Assembly: GCA_947174645.1 (NCBI GenBank)
Contig: CAMWJR010000063.1
Location: forward strand, 1 to 5,021
DNA length: 5,021 nucleotides
Reading direction: 5' to 3'
Source of the DNA: an uncultured Verrucomicrobiota bacterium
Lineage (GTDB): Bacteria > Verrucomicrobiota > Verrucomicrobiia > Opitutales > LL51
Part shown: positions 1 to 5,021 of the stretch, piece by piece
Position numbering within the stretch: the first letter of the stretch is position 1
Layout of the letters: each line of letters opens with the position of its first letter
Translations under genes and position numbers: made by a program
The notes under the pieces: model-generated
The model's database searches: none
What the model was told of the DNA's origin: nothing
What the model saw: the letters and a program-made list of their open reading frames with translations, nothing else

Positions 1-377
1 ACCTTTTAGGTTTTTGGCATATTTCTTTCGGGCAATTTTTATTGGCGTTTGGGATTTCGGTCGCGATCGGGACCTGTTTTTGTGGCGAAGCCGAGGTGCG
101 GATTGGAGAAAAAGATCCGTCGTGTGTCATTCTCGATGAGTTTTTGGCGATGCCGCTCTGTTACTGGAATTGCGAAAAGTTTGCCGAATACCTCGAACCC
201 TGGAAGCTCATACTTTGGGGCTTTATTCTGTTTCGCGTCTTTGATATTTGGAAGCCATGTGGGATCCGATCGCTTCAAAAAATGCGGGGTGGAGCGGGAA
301 TCATGCTCGATGATATTGCAGCGGCCTTTGCGACTTGTCTCGTAATTCATATTGCGGCACCATTGCTGGCACACTGA
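1..377 (+). CDS. pgpA: Phosphatidylglycerophosphatase A, 3' part (5' end outside window)
   Basis: The enzyme removes the phosphate from phosphatidylglycerophosphate to give phosphatidylglycerol, in the inner membrane. The reading frame (first full codon at base 3) is open to the left edge; 124 residues are visible against about 160-170 usual for the family, so roughly 40 N-terminal residues are missing. The family signatures appear in order: DPSCVILDEF (visible residues 38-47) with the acidic DE pair, WGFILFRVFDIWKP (72-85), and GGAGIMLDDIAAA (96-108) with the DD pair. Hydrophobic stretches around residues 11-28, 68-80 and 106-122 fit a multi-spanning membrane protein. Oddities: the usual Gly after DE.. 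is Ala (DEFLAM), KPxPI is KPCGI, and the Gly usual after DDxxA is Ala. Assignment to PgpA is from remembered family motifs. It is a housekeeping neighbour with no evident role in the downstream secretion operon. Confidence 0.88.
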   Translation, partial: LLGFWHISFGQFLLAFGISVAIGTCFCGEAEVRIGEKDPSCVILDEFLAMPLCYWNCEKFAEYLEPWKLILWGFILFRVFDIWKPCGIRSLQKMRGGAGIMLDDIAAAFATCLVIHIAAPLLAH

Positions 378-397
378 GGTTTTTGCTGTTTTACGGT

Positions 398-424
398 TTG
401 ACTAAAACTTTACTTCCATATAAT
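398..424 (+). promoter_or_regulatory. Candidate sigma70-type promoter for the T3SS operon
   Basis: TTGACT (398-403) matches five of six bases of the -35 consensus and TATAAT (419-424) is a perfect -10 box. The spacer is 15 bases, shorter than the optimal 17. It lies in the only gap between pgpA and the T3SS genes and points at sctJ. A start site about seven bases after the -10 box would be near 431, leaving a leader of about five bases before the ATG at 436. Prediction from sequence only; no operator or activator site was recognised nearby. Confidence 0.55.
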
Positions 425-435
425 CCCCTCACGAT

Positions 436-1299
436 ATGGATGGAGATCGGAAGCCGTGGAAATACGGGCTCAGGGGGATTGTATCGCTATTTTGCTTATT
501 GTTGAGCGGTTGTGGTAGCTCGGTGCTTTTTAATGCGCTCGAGGAGCAGGAGGTCAATGAGATGATCGCACTTCTCCAGCAGCATGGCATTGCGGGGACG
601 AAAATTATCGGCAAGGAGAGCTGTGCTTTATCGGTCGCGAGCGATAATTTTTCGACGGCGGTCGACCTTTTGCAGTCTTACGGTTACCCGTTGCCTAAGT
701 ACCAAACTCTGGGAGATGTATTTAAAAAATCCGGTCTTGTTTCATCGCCGCTGGAAGAGCGCGTCCGTTTTATGAACTCGCTCGCAGAGAGTGTCGCACT
801 GACGCTTAGTAAGATTCCGGATGTTTTGAAGGCCCGCGTCCATATCGTGATTCCGGAAAATGATCCCTACGCCGAGCACATCGTTCCTTCCTCTGCCGCG
901 GTATTTATCGCATATCGGCAGAATGCGCCGGTTGAGGATTACGTGAAGCAGATCAAGTATCTTGTGACCAACAGCGTTGAGGGCCTGAGTCCCGAAAAAG
1001 TTTCCGTTGCGTTTTTCCCTATTACCTTACCGCCGTTACCAAAGGCCGTTGCACCGAATGCTTCGCCGATCAATGTACTGGGAATCGATATTAGCGATGC
1101 CGATAAAGTACCGTTCTTCATGCTCATCGGAGGACTACTGCTCGTAATTCTCCTCCTTATAGGCGCACTTGTTTGGATGTGGCTTTCGTCGAAGCGGAAG
1201 AAAAAAGAAAAGACCGCGGAAATTGAAAATTTAGCGGAGGCGTCGGATGTCGTCCCTGCCGCCGCCGAGGAAGGAACCCAAGAAGAATCATTAGATTAA
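436..1299 (+). CDS. sctJ: T3SS inner-membrane ring lipoprotein SctJ (YscJ/HrcJ/PrgK family)
   Basis: SctJ forms the periplasmic inner ring of the injectisome base and surrounds the export gate. The 287-residue protein starts with a lipoprotein signal: basic n-region (RKPWKYGLR), hydrophobic GIVSLFCLLL and lipobox LSGC, with the lipidated Cys at residue 26. The first ring-building domain spans about 27-90, and the linker contains the family pattern LGDVFKKSGLVSSPLEERVRF (about 92-112). The second domain (about 112-200) includes LSKIPDVLKARVHIVIPE. A single transmembrane helix lies at about 226-250, followed by a basic stop (SKRKKKEK) and an acidic cytoplasmic tail. The length and single C-terminal helix separate it from flagellar FliF. 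ATG 436 is the only plausible start: an in-frame stop lies at 421-423 and the signal peptide begins at once. No Shine-Dalgarno site is visible before it. It is first in the operon and followed by the sctK-like gene after 2 bases. Confidence 0.95.
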   Translation: MDGDRKPWKYGLRGIVSLFCLLLSGCGSSVLFNALEEQEVNEMIALLQQHGIAGTKIIGKESCALSVASDNFSTAVDLLQSYGYPLPKYQTLGDVFKKSGLVSSPLEERVRFMNSLAESVALTLSKIPDVLKARVHIVIPENDPYAEHIVPSSAAVFIAYRQNAPVEDYVKQIKYLVTNSVEGLSPEKVSVAFFPITLPPLPKAVAPNASPINVLGIDISDADKVPFFMLIGGLLLVILLLIGALVWMWLSSKRKKKEKTAEIENLAEASDVVPAAAEEGTQEESLD

Positions 1300-1301
1300 T
1301 C

Positions 1302-1991
1302 ATGGAAGCGCTCGATTACGTCACAACCTTGATACGGCAGTATCGCGAAAACCTTTTCCGGGAGATCTATCAGTTCAATAACGGGATGCTCGCCTACGCA
1401 CACGACGATTACCTTCAAGATTTGCCGATGTCAGTGTTACGTCCGTTGGCAGCTTCGCCAAAGTCGCGGTGTGCGGCAATCCGATATGCGAGAGAGGCAC
1501 TGAAGTTGGAAGAGGACGTGTACGATTTCTCGGAACCGCGTGCATACCTCTGTCTCTTTTCAGCGGAAGAAATTCAACGAATAATTGGGTATATTGGCGG
1601 TATCTGTTTTTCGGAACAGGTCCGGAAGACGATCATCGGGCGCGAGATTTTAGCGATCAAGCACGCACTAGGAAACGATGCCTACACTTTTTCGATCCGC
1701 AATGCGCCGTTATTTGTGAAGTCAGTTGTTGCCGAACATTTTCAGGTCGGAGGGGAAAATCTCGTCGAGCGCATGTTGAACACCGGATGTTCCCTGATCG
1801 GCATGGCATTATCGGGGCTTTCGGAAGCGATGTTACGGCGTTTTCAAATGAAATTTCCGAAAAATTTTGGGTGGGACTTTCGACGCAATGCCGATGAGGA
1901 TTCCGGGTACTGTTTTGAGTTTATTAAACGCGTCGTAAAGCGGGCGCTAAAGGATGACAGCAGTGTCGCTGTCGCGATGGTGAGGGCGTAA
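1302..1991 (+). CDS. sctK: SctK-like T3SS sorting-platform protein (YscK/CT560-like)
   Basis: SctK proteins are soluble adaptors in the cytoplasmic sorting platform, placed between the membrane ring and SctQ/SctL. This 229-residue protein has no signal peptide or membrane helix. Two regions fit the family as I know it: FNNGMLAYAH (residues 26-34 and neighbours), resembling the N-terminal FN..P..YAH pattern, and the stretch at about 83-135 (LCLFSAEEIQRIIGYIGGI, then a basic helix with IIGREILAIKHALG), resembling the helical core with an R-x(n)-alpha-LG ending. Position between sctJ and sctL is exactly where sctK, or chlamydial CT560, is found. The family is poorly conserved, so the call rests on context as much as on sequence. 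The start codon sits in a TAATCATG junction with the sctJ stop; a purine-rich AAGAAGAA lies upstream, but there is no strong ribosome site. Translational coupling is likely. Confidence 0.72.
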   Translation: MEALDYVTTLIRQYRENLFREIYQFNNGMLAYAHDDYLQDLPMSVLRPLAASPKSRCAAIRYAREALKLEEDVYDFSEPRAYLCLFSAEEIQRIIGYIGGICFSEQVRKTIIGREILAIKHALGNDAYTFSIRNAPLFVKSVVAEHFQVGGENLVERMLNTGCSLIGMALSGLSEAMLRRFQMKFPKNFGWDFRRNADEDSGYCFEFIKRVVKRALKDDSSVAVAMVRA

Positions 1992-1993
1992 TC

Positions 1994-2917
1994 ATGTTAC
2001 AGATCAATCGGTCAAAGTTTAAATTATTATCGCAAGGGAAGGTTTTTAAGTGCCACGATTACGGTATGTACCTCGAGGCGGAGCGTGCGGTCGCAGAGGC
2101 GTATCAGGAGAACGATCGGCTGATTCAGTACGCGAGCGAACTGTGCGAGAAGCTCGTTTCTGATACCAATGGACAAGTGTCGCAGTTCGTAACGGAGGCG
2201 AATGAGAACGTTGCATCACTTATTGCACAGGCAAATCAGAATGCTGAAACGATCATCCAGCAGGCCAACCAAAAGAGCCAGACGCTTTTAGCGGAAACCG
2301 AAAAAAAGCGCCAAGAAGTTCTCGCTGAAGCGAAAAAGTACTACGCGCAGGAGGCAAAGCGGGGTTACAAAGACGGTTTTGAGCAGGGAAAAGAGACACT
2401 TGCAAAGCAGTTAGCCGAAGCATCGATCCAAAATAGCGCTAATATCAAACAGCTTGAAAACAACATCGTCGGCCTTGTACTTAAGGCGCTGAAACGAATT
2501 TTAGGTGAAGTCGACCAAGAGACGCTCATGGTATCGCTTGCGCGTCAGGCGCTTAAAGCAGTTAAAAATCAGAGTGAAGCCATCTTAAAAGTATCACCCA
2601 GCGATGCTGGTATTGTCCGGAGTCAACTTGAGAAGGTGATGGCAGATGGCATTGTCGACTATTTGGAAGTTGTTGCTGACTCACGCCTCCAGCCCGGAAC
2701 CTGTATCTTGGAAACCGATGTTGGGGTCGTTGATGCAAGTCTCGAGGTTCAGATGAATGCCATTACGGAGGCCTTTAAAAAAGCCGAGAAAAGTCTGTTA
2801 GCATCTTCGTCGGAACCGTCCACTCCTGCACCTCAAGCCAGTACTGAAGAAAAAGCGACAGCTACCGAGGACAAGGTTGGGAAAGCTGATGCTGAAAACG
2901 AAACCGAGGAAGCGTAA
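1994..2917 (+). CDS. sctL: T3SS ATPase stator protein SctL (YscL/HrpE/FliH family)
   Basis: SctL dimers form the peripheral stalk that holds the SctN ATPase to the sorting platform and regulates its activity. The protein has 307 residues, longer than the roughly 210-240 common for YscL. Residues about 25-160 are predicted coiled coil; 46-111 follow a striking 11-residue rhythm, and GYKDGFEQG (124-132) supplies the GxxxGxxxG motif typical of FliH/SctL. The C-terminal globular domain (about 160-268) shows the ATPase-stator signature, including LQPGTCILETDVGVVDASLEVQM (232-254). A Ser/Thr/Ala/Glu-rich tail (about 270-307) is an unusual extension and looks disordered. A GAGGG at 1982-1986 stands 7 bases before ATG 1994, supporting this start, which lies in a second TAATCATG junction. 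The stop overlaps the sctN start by one base. Confidence 0.93.
   Translation: MLQINRSKFKLLSQGKVFKCHDYGMYLEAERAVAEAYQENDRLIQYASELCEKLVSDTNGQVSQFVTEANENVASLIAQANQNAETIIQQANQKSQTLLAETEKKRQEVLAEAKKYYAQEAKRGYKDGFEQGKETLAKQLAEASIQNSANIKQLENNIVGLVLKALKRILGEVDQETLMVSLARQALKAVKNQSEAILKVSPSDAGIVRSQLEKVMADGIVDYLEVVADSRLQPGTCILETDVGVVDASLEVQMNAITEAFKKAEKSLLASSSEPSTPAPQASTEEKATATEDKVGKADAENETEEA
2129..2326 (+). repeat. Six hendecad (11-residue) coiled-coil repeats inside sctL
   Basis: Residues 46-111 of SctL divide into six consecutive 11-residue units: YASELCEKLVS, DTNGQVSQFVT, EANENVASLIA, QANQNAETIIQ, QANQKSQTLLA, ETEKKRQEVLA. Each has a hydrophobic pair at unit positions 9-10 (LV, FV, LI, II, LL, VL) and Ala or Thr at position 2. 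A seventh unit (residues 112-122) keeps only the Ala. This is a protein-level repeat: the DNA copies have diverged. An 11-residue spacing is known to favour a nearly straight or right-handed coiled coil. Confidence 0.8.
2906..2910 (+). promoter_or_regulatory. Ribosome binding site of sctN, inside the end of sctL
   Basis: GAGGA lies within the last codons of sctL, 6 bases before the ATG at 2917. It supports that start codon over later candidates and suits reinitiation at the TAATG overlap. Confidence 0.6.
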
Positions 2918-4278
2918 TGGCAAATCCCAACACAATTGTTTCATCGAACCCTTACGACCGCGTTACAGTAACCCTCGATCAGTTGCTCGAGGAGACGAAG
3001 ACCGTTAAGACGAAAGGGAAGGTTCTTCAGGTTTTGGGAACCATTATCAAGGCGATGGTCCCGAACGTAAAGGTTGGAGAACTGTGTATTTTGCGGACAC
3101 CCTGGGAGGAAACTGAAGTTTGGACAGAGGTTGTCGGATTCGAGAAGCAAGCTGCCATTTTGAGTCCGTTAGGGGAATTGCGCGGTGTTTCCTCGGCAAC
3201 GGAAGTGATCCCAACGGGAGATGTACACACGGTTGGTGTGGGTGATGATCTTTTGGGGCGCGTTGTTGATGGGCTGGGGCGCGTAACGGCAGAGTCAATT
3301 GCAGATAAGGGGGAATTTATTCCAGAAACATATTACCCCGTTTATGCGAGTCCGCCGCCGGCGATGTCGCGTGCACCGATTTCGACACCAATTTCATTGG
3401 GCGTACGTGCGCTTGATGGCTTATTAACTTGTGGTGAGGGGCAGCGTCTCGGAATTTTTGCAGCGGCTGGTGGTGGTAAAAGTACGCTATTGTCGCAGAT
3501 TATCCGCAATACCGAAGCAGAGCTCAGTGTTTTGGCGCTCATCGGTGAGCGTGGTCGTGAAGTACGCGAGTTCGTCGAAAAAGACCTTGGGCCGGAGGGG
3601 ATGAAGCGGGCGATTTTGGTCATTGCAACTTCGGACCGTTCGTCAATGGAACGTCTGAAGGCGGCCTATGTTGCAACAGCCATTGCGGAGTATTTTCGCG
3701 ATAAAAATAAAAAAGTCCTCTTAATGATGGACTCGGTTACTCGTTTTGGTCGTGCGCAACGTGAGATTGGTCTTGCTGCAGGAGAACCACCTGCTCGTCG
3801 TGGATTTCCGCCTTCGGTTTTTTCGGAGCTACCGAAGCTTATGGAGCGCGCGGGGCAATCTGCCAAGGGTTCGATTACGGCGCTTTATACCGTCCTCGTT
3901 GAAGGTGACGATATGACGGAGCCGATCGCTGATGAAACGCGTTCGATCTTAGACGGACACATTATTCTTTCTCGAAAGCTTGGTGCGGCGAATCACTATC
4001 CAGCAATCGATATTTTGGCGAGTATTAGTCGTTGTATGGCGGCAATTGCTTCGGAAGAACATAAAGCGGCAGCGAGTAAGTTGCGGACGATTTTAGCTAA
4101 ATACAGCGAAGTCGAATTACTTGTCCGTATTGGTGAGTACAAGCGTGGTTCAGATGCGGTGACCGATGAGGCGATTGACCGTGTGGATGCGTGTAATAAC
4201 TTCCTCAAGCAGGGCCGTAATGAATGTAATACCTTTGATGAGACGGTCGAGATGTTGAAGAAGGTCGTCGGGATGTAA
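2917..4278 (+). CDS. sctN: T3SS ATPase SctN (YscN/HrcN/CdsN family)
   Basis: This is the hexameric ATPase at the cytoplasmic base of the injectisome; it strips chaperones and unfolds substrates for export. Its 453 residues match the family's usual 430-450. The N-terminal beta domain (about 15-105) contains GKVLQVLGTIIKA. The catalytic domain holds the P-loop AAAGGGKST (182-190, Lys188), the GERGREVREF motif (210-219, probable catalytic Glu211), the Walker B strand VLLMMD ending at Asp272, the T3SS/FliI-type stretch PPARRGFPPSVFSELPKLME (291-310), and LSRKLGAANHYPAID (351-365), where Arg353 is the likely arginine finger. The C-terminal helical domain follows (about 380-453). All key residues are present, so an active enzyme is expected. 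The setting with SctJ, SctL and SctO identifies it as an injectisome rather than a flagellar ATPase. Start and stop codons overlap sctL and sctO by one base each. Confidence 0.97.
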   Translation: MANPNTIVSSNPYDRVTVTLDQLLEETKTVKTKGKVLQVLGTIIKAMVPNVKVGELCILRTPWEETEVWTEVVGFEKQAAILSPLGELRGVSSATEVIPTGDVHTVGVGDDLLGRVVDGLGRVTAESIADKGEFIPETYYPVYASPPPAMSRAPISTPISLGVRALDGLLTCGEGQRLGIFAAAGGGKSTLLSQIIRNTEAELSVLALIGERGREVREFVEKDLGPEGMKRAILVIATSDRSSMERLKAAYVATAIAEYFRDKNKKVLLMMDSVTRFGRAQREIGLAAGEPPARRGFPPSVFSELPKLMERAGQSAKGSITALYTVLVEGDDMTEPIADETRSILDGHIILSRKLGAANHYPAIDILASISRCMAAIASEEHKAAASKLRTILAKYSEVELLVRIGEYKRGSDAVTDEAIDRVDACNNFLKQGRNECNTFDETVEMLKKVVGM

Positions 4279-4751
4279 TGGCGCGAAAGTACGAGTTAGA
4301 CGACCTGTTACGGGTTCGCGAAATCCGCAAAGACCGTGCGGAGAAGGTGCTTCACGAGGCGCAGCAGCTCGTACGCGAAGCGGAACAGGCGATTGTCAAA
4401 GCGCAGCAGGAGCTTGAGGACTACAAGTTATTTGTCATTCAAGAGTCGCAACGGCTTTACGATCAGGTTATGCGCAAGAGTATTAATAAGCGTGAGATCG
4501 ATAATCTGAACTTTCTCATCAAAGAGTTACAGAACAAGATTTTCGATTACATGAAGCGCGTTGAGGATGCGATTTTAGCCTGTGATAAAGCGAAGGAGCA
4601 CTTAGAGGAGAGCCGAAAAGCTCTACGCGAAGCCGAGCGCAACATTGATAAAATCGAAACGATGAAGGATGTATGGCGCGAACAGGTACGCATTGAGGAG
4701 GAGCGCGCGGCAGATGCGGAGATGGAGGACTTACCGGCGAAGCGACGCTAA
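4278..4751 (+). CDS. sctO: T3SS central-stalk protein SctO (YscO/FliJ/CT670-like)
   Basis: SctO sits in the pore of the SctN hexamer, links it to the export gate SctV, and is also reported as a chaperone-cycling factor in relatives. The 157-residue protein is almost entirely helical and highly charged. One long helix runs from about 8 to 65, a short turn at about 66-72 (RKSINKR) reverses it, and a second helix runs from about 73 to 150: the antiparallel coiled-coil hairpin of FliJ and CT670. The opening KYELDDLLRVREIRKDRAEKV and the region near 130-145 (DVWREQVRIEEE) resemble chlamydial CT670 as I remember it. There is no signal peptide or membrane segment. The start overlaps the sctN stop (TAATG); only weak purine-rich sequence precedes it (AAGAAGG at 4258-4264), so coupled translation is likely. 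The family is short and repetitive, so context carries much of the weight. Confidence 0.88.
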   Translation: MARKYELDDLLRVREIRKDRAEKVLHEAQQLVREAEQAIVKAQQELEDYKLFVIQESQRLYDQVMRKSINKREIDNLNFLIKELQNKIFDYMKRVEDAILACDKAKEHLEESRKALREAERNIDKIETMKDVWREQVRIEEERAADAEMEDLPAKRR

Positions 4752-4764
4752 GAATTTTTTAATC

Positions 4765-4769
4765 AGGGA
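4765..4769 (+). promoter_or_regulatory. Ribosome binding site of the last gene
   Basis: AGGGA stands 6 bases before ATG 4776 in the 24-base gap after sctO. It supports this start codon and gives the gene its own initiation site, unlike the coupled junctions upstream. Confidence 0.55.
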
Positions 4770-4775
4770 AAAGAT

Positions 4776-5021
4776 ATGAGTGGGATAAAAGTAAATCAAG
4801 GGGAAATAAATCGCGCACCGTCACCGATGACGAATTCTAACGTACAACGTTACGGTTCAGCAGACGCAGATGATATCAATGTCTTTGATGCGATTATGAA
4901 CGGCGGTACAGCGAGTGAACAAGTTGAAGGAACGTTCAAAAAAGCGACGAAAGACAAAGGTGATAGTGCTTCAGATGCCATGTCATCCGATCATGAAGAA
5001 GTTGCGCGTATATTTGGAGGA
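4776..5021 (+). CDS. Polar N-terminal region of a probable SctP-like T3SS protein (3' end outside window)
   Basis: The frame is open from ATG 4776 to the right edge, giving 82 residues that begin MSGIKVNQGEINRAPSPM. The visible part is polar, rich in Ser, Asp, Gly, Asn and Lys, with no signal peptide or membrane helix, and looks disordered except for a short hydrophobic patch, INVFDAIM (about residues 35-42), and another near the edge (EEVARIFGG). I do not recognise a domain. The position directly after sctO is that of sctP, the needle-length/substrate-switch protein (CT671 in Chlamydia, YscP in Yersinia), and such proteins are themselves secreted and have disordered, polar N-termini. A different secreted regulator is possible. 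Codon use looks like that of the neighbours, which supports a real gene. Confidence 0.6.
   Translation, partial: MSGIKVNQGEINRAPSPMTNSNVQRYGSADADDINVFDAIMNGGTASEQVEGTFKKATKDKGDSASDAMSSDHEEVARIFGG

Noticed and set aside
39..374. 111-residue open frame on the minus strand opposite pgpA
   Set aside because: It mirrors the coding region almost exactly, has no recognisable motif, and the plus strand encodes clear PgpA signatures.
42..377. TTG at 42 as the start of a short complete pgpA
   Set aside because: The same frame is open to the left edge and family members need about 40 more N-terminal residues, so the gene is cut by the window rather than short.
378..435. Rho-independent terminator after pgpA
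   Set aside because: There are T-rich stretches near 380-392, but no GC-rich inverted repeat precedes them.
1469..1897. 142-residue plus-strand open frame inside sctK
   Set aside because: It is wholly contained in another frame of the sctK-like gene, shows no domain, and the enclosing gene is supported by operon spacing.
3342..3623. Minus-strand open frames opposite sctN
   Set aside because: These are shadows of the highly conserved ATPase coding sequence, with Arg/Ser/Pro-rich translations and no motifs.
436..4751. Flagellar operon (fliF-fliH-fliI-fliJ) as an alternative reading
   Set aside because: SctJ is a 287-residue lipoprotein with one C-terminal membrane helix, unlike the much longer two-helix FliF; no fliG lies next to it; and a SctK-like gene is present.
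4752..4775. Terminator between sctO and the last gene, suggested by a T run at 4755-4760
   Set aside because: No stable hairpin precedes the T run; the gap is only 24 bases and contains a ribosome site for the next gene.

Overview
This window carries the 3' end of a phospholipid gene (pgpA) followed by the start of a type III secretion system (T3SS) operon. All genes lie on the + strand. The secretion genes read, in unified nomenclature, sctJ (inner-ring lipoprotein), a sctK-like gene (ATPase/sorting-platform cofactor), sctL (stator), sctN (ATPase), sctO (central stalk) and the first 82 codons of a gene that by position is probably sctP (needle-length regulator). Together these encode one inner-membrane ring component and nearly the whole cytoplasmic energising complex. 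SctJ anchors the apparatus, SctK and SctL tether the ATPase to it, SctN hydrolyses ATP to unfold and release substrates, and SctO links the ATPase to the export gate.

Layout: 1-377 is the C-terminal part of phosphatidylglycerophosphatase A. A 58-base gap (378-435) holds a good sigma70-like promoter candidate (TTGACT, 15-base spacer, TATAAT). It lies so close to the sctJ start codon that the leader would be only about five bases. From 436 to 4751 five genes are packed with either 2 bases between them (TAATCATG junctions, sctJ/K and sctK/L) or a 1-base overlap (TAATG junctions, sctL/N and sctN/O), so they are almost certainly one transcript. A 24-base gap with its own Shine-Dalgarno-like site precedes the last, truncated gene.

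Organism: base composition is near 50% G+C by eye. The J-K-L and N-O-P gene orders, and the resemblance of SctO to the chlamydial CT670 protein (as I recall it), point to the Planctomycetota-Verrucomicrobiota-Chlamydiota group. A verrucomicrobial or chlamydia-related host seems most likely, but this is inference; no rRNA or other marker gene is present. In Chlamydia the J-K-L genes and the N-O-P-Q genes are in separate loci, whereas here they are directly joined.

The system itself is a recognisable T3SS, not a new class. The least ordinary features are the long 11-residue (hendecad) periodicity of the SctL coiled coil, the near-leaderless promoter arrangement, the divergent SctK-like protein, and the unrecognised polar protein that runs off the right edge.
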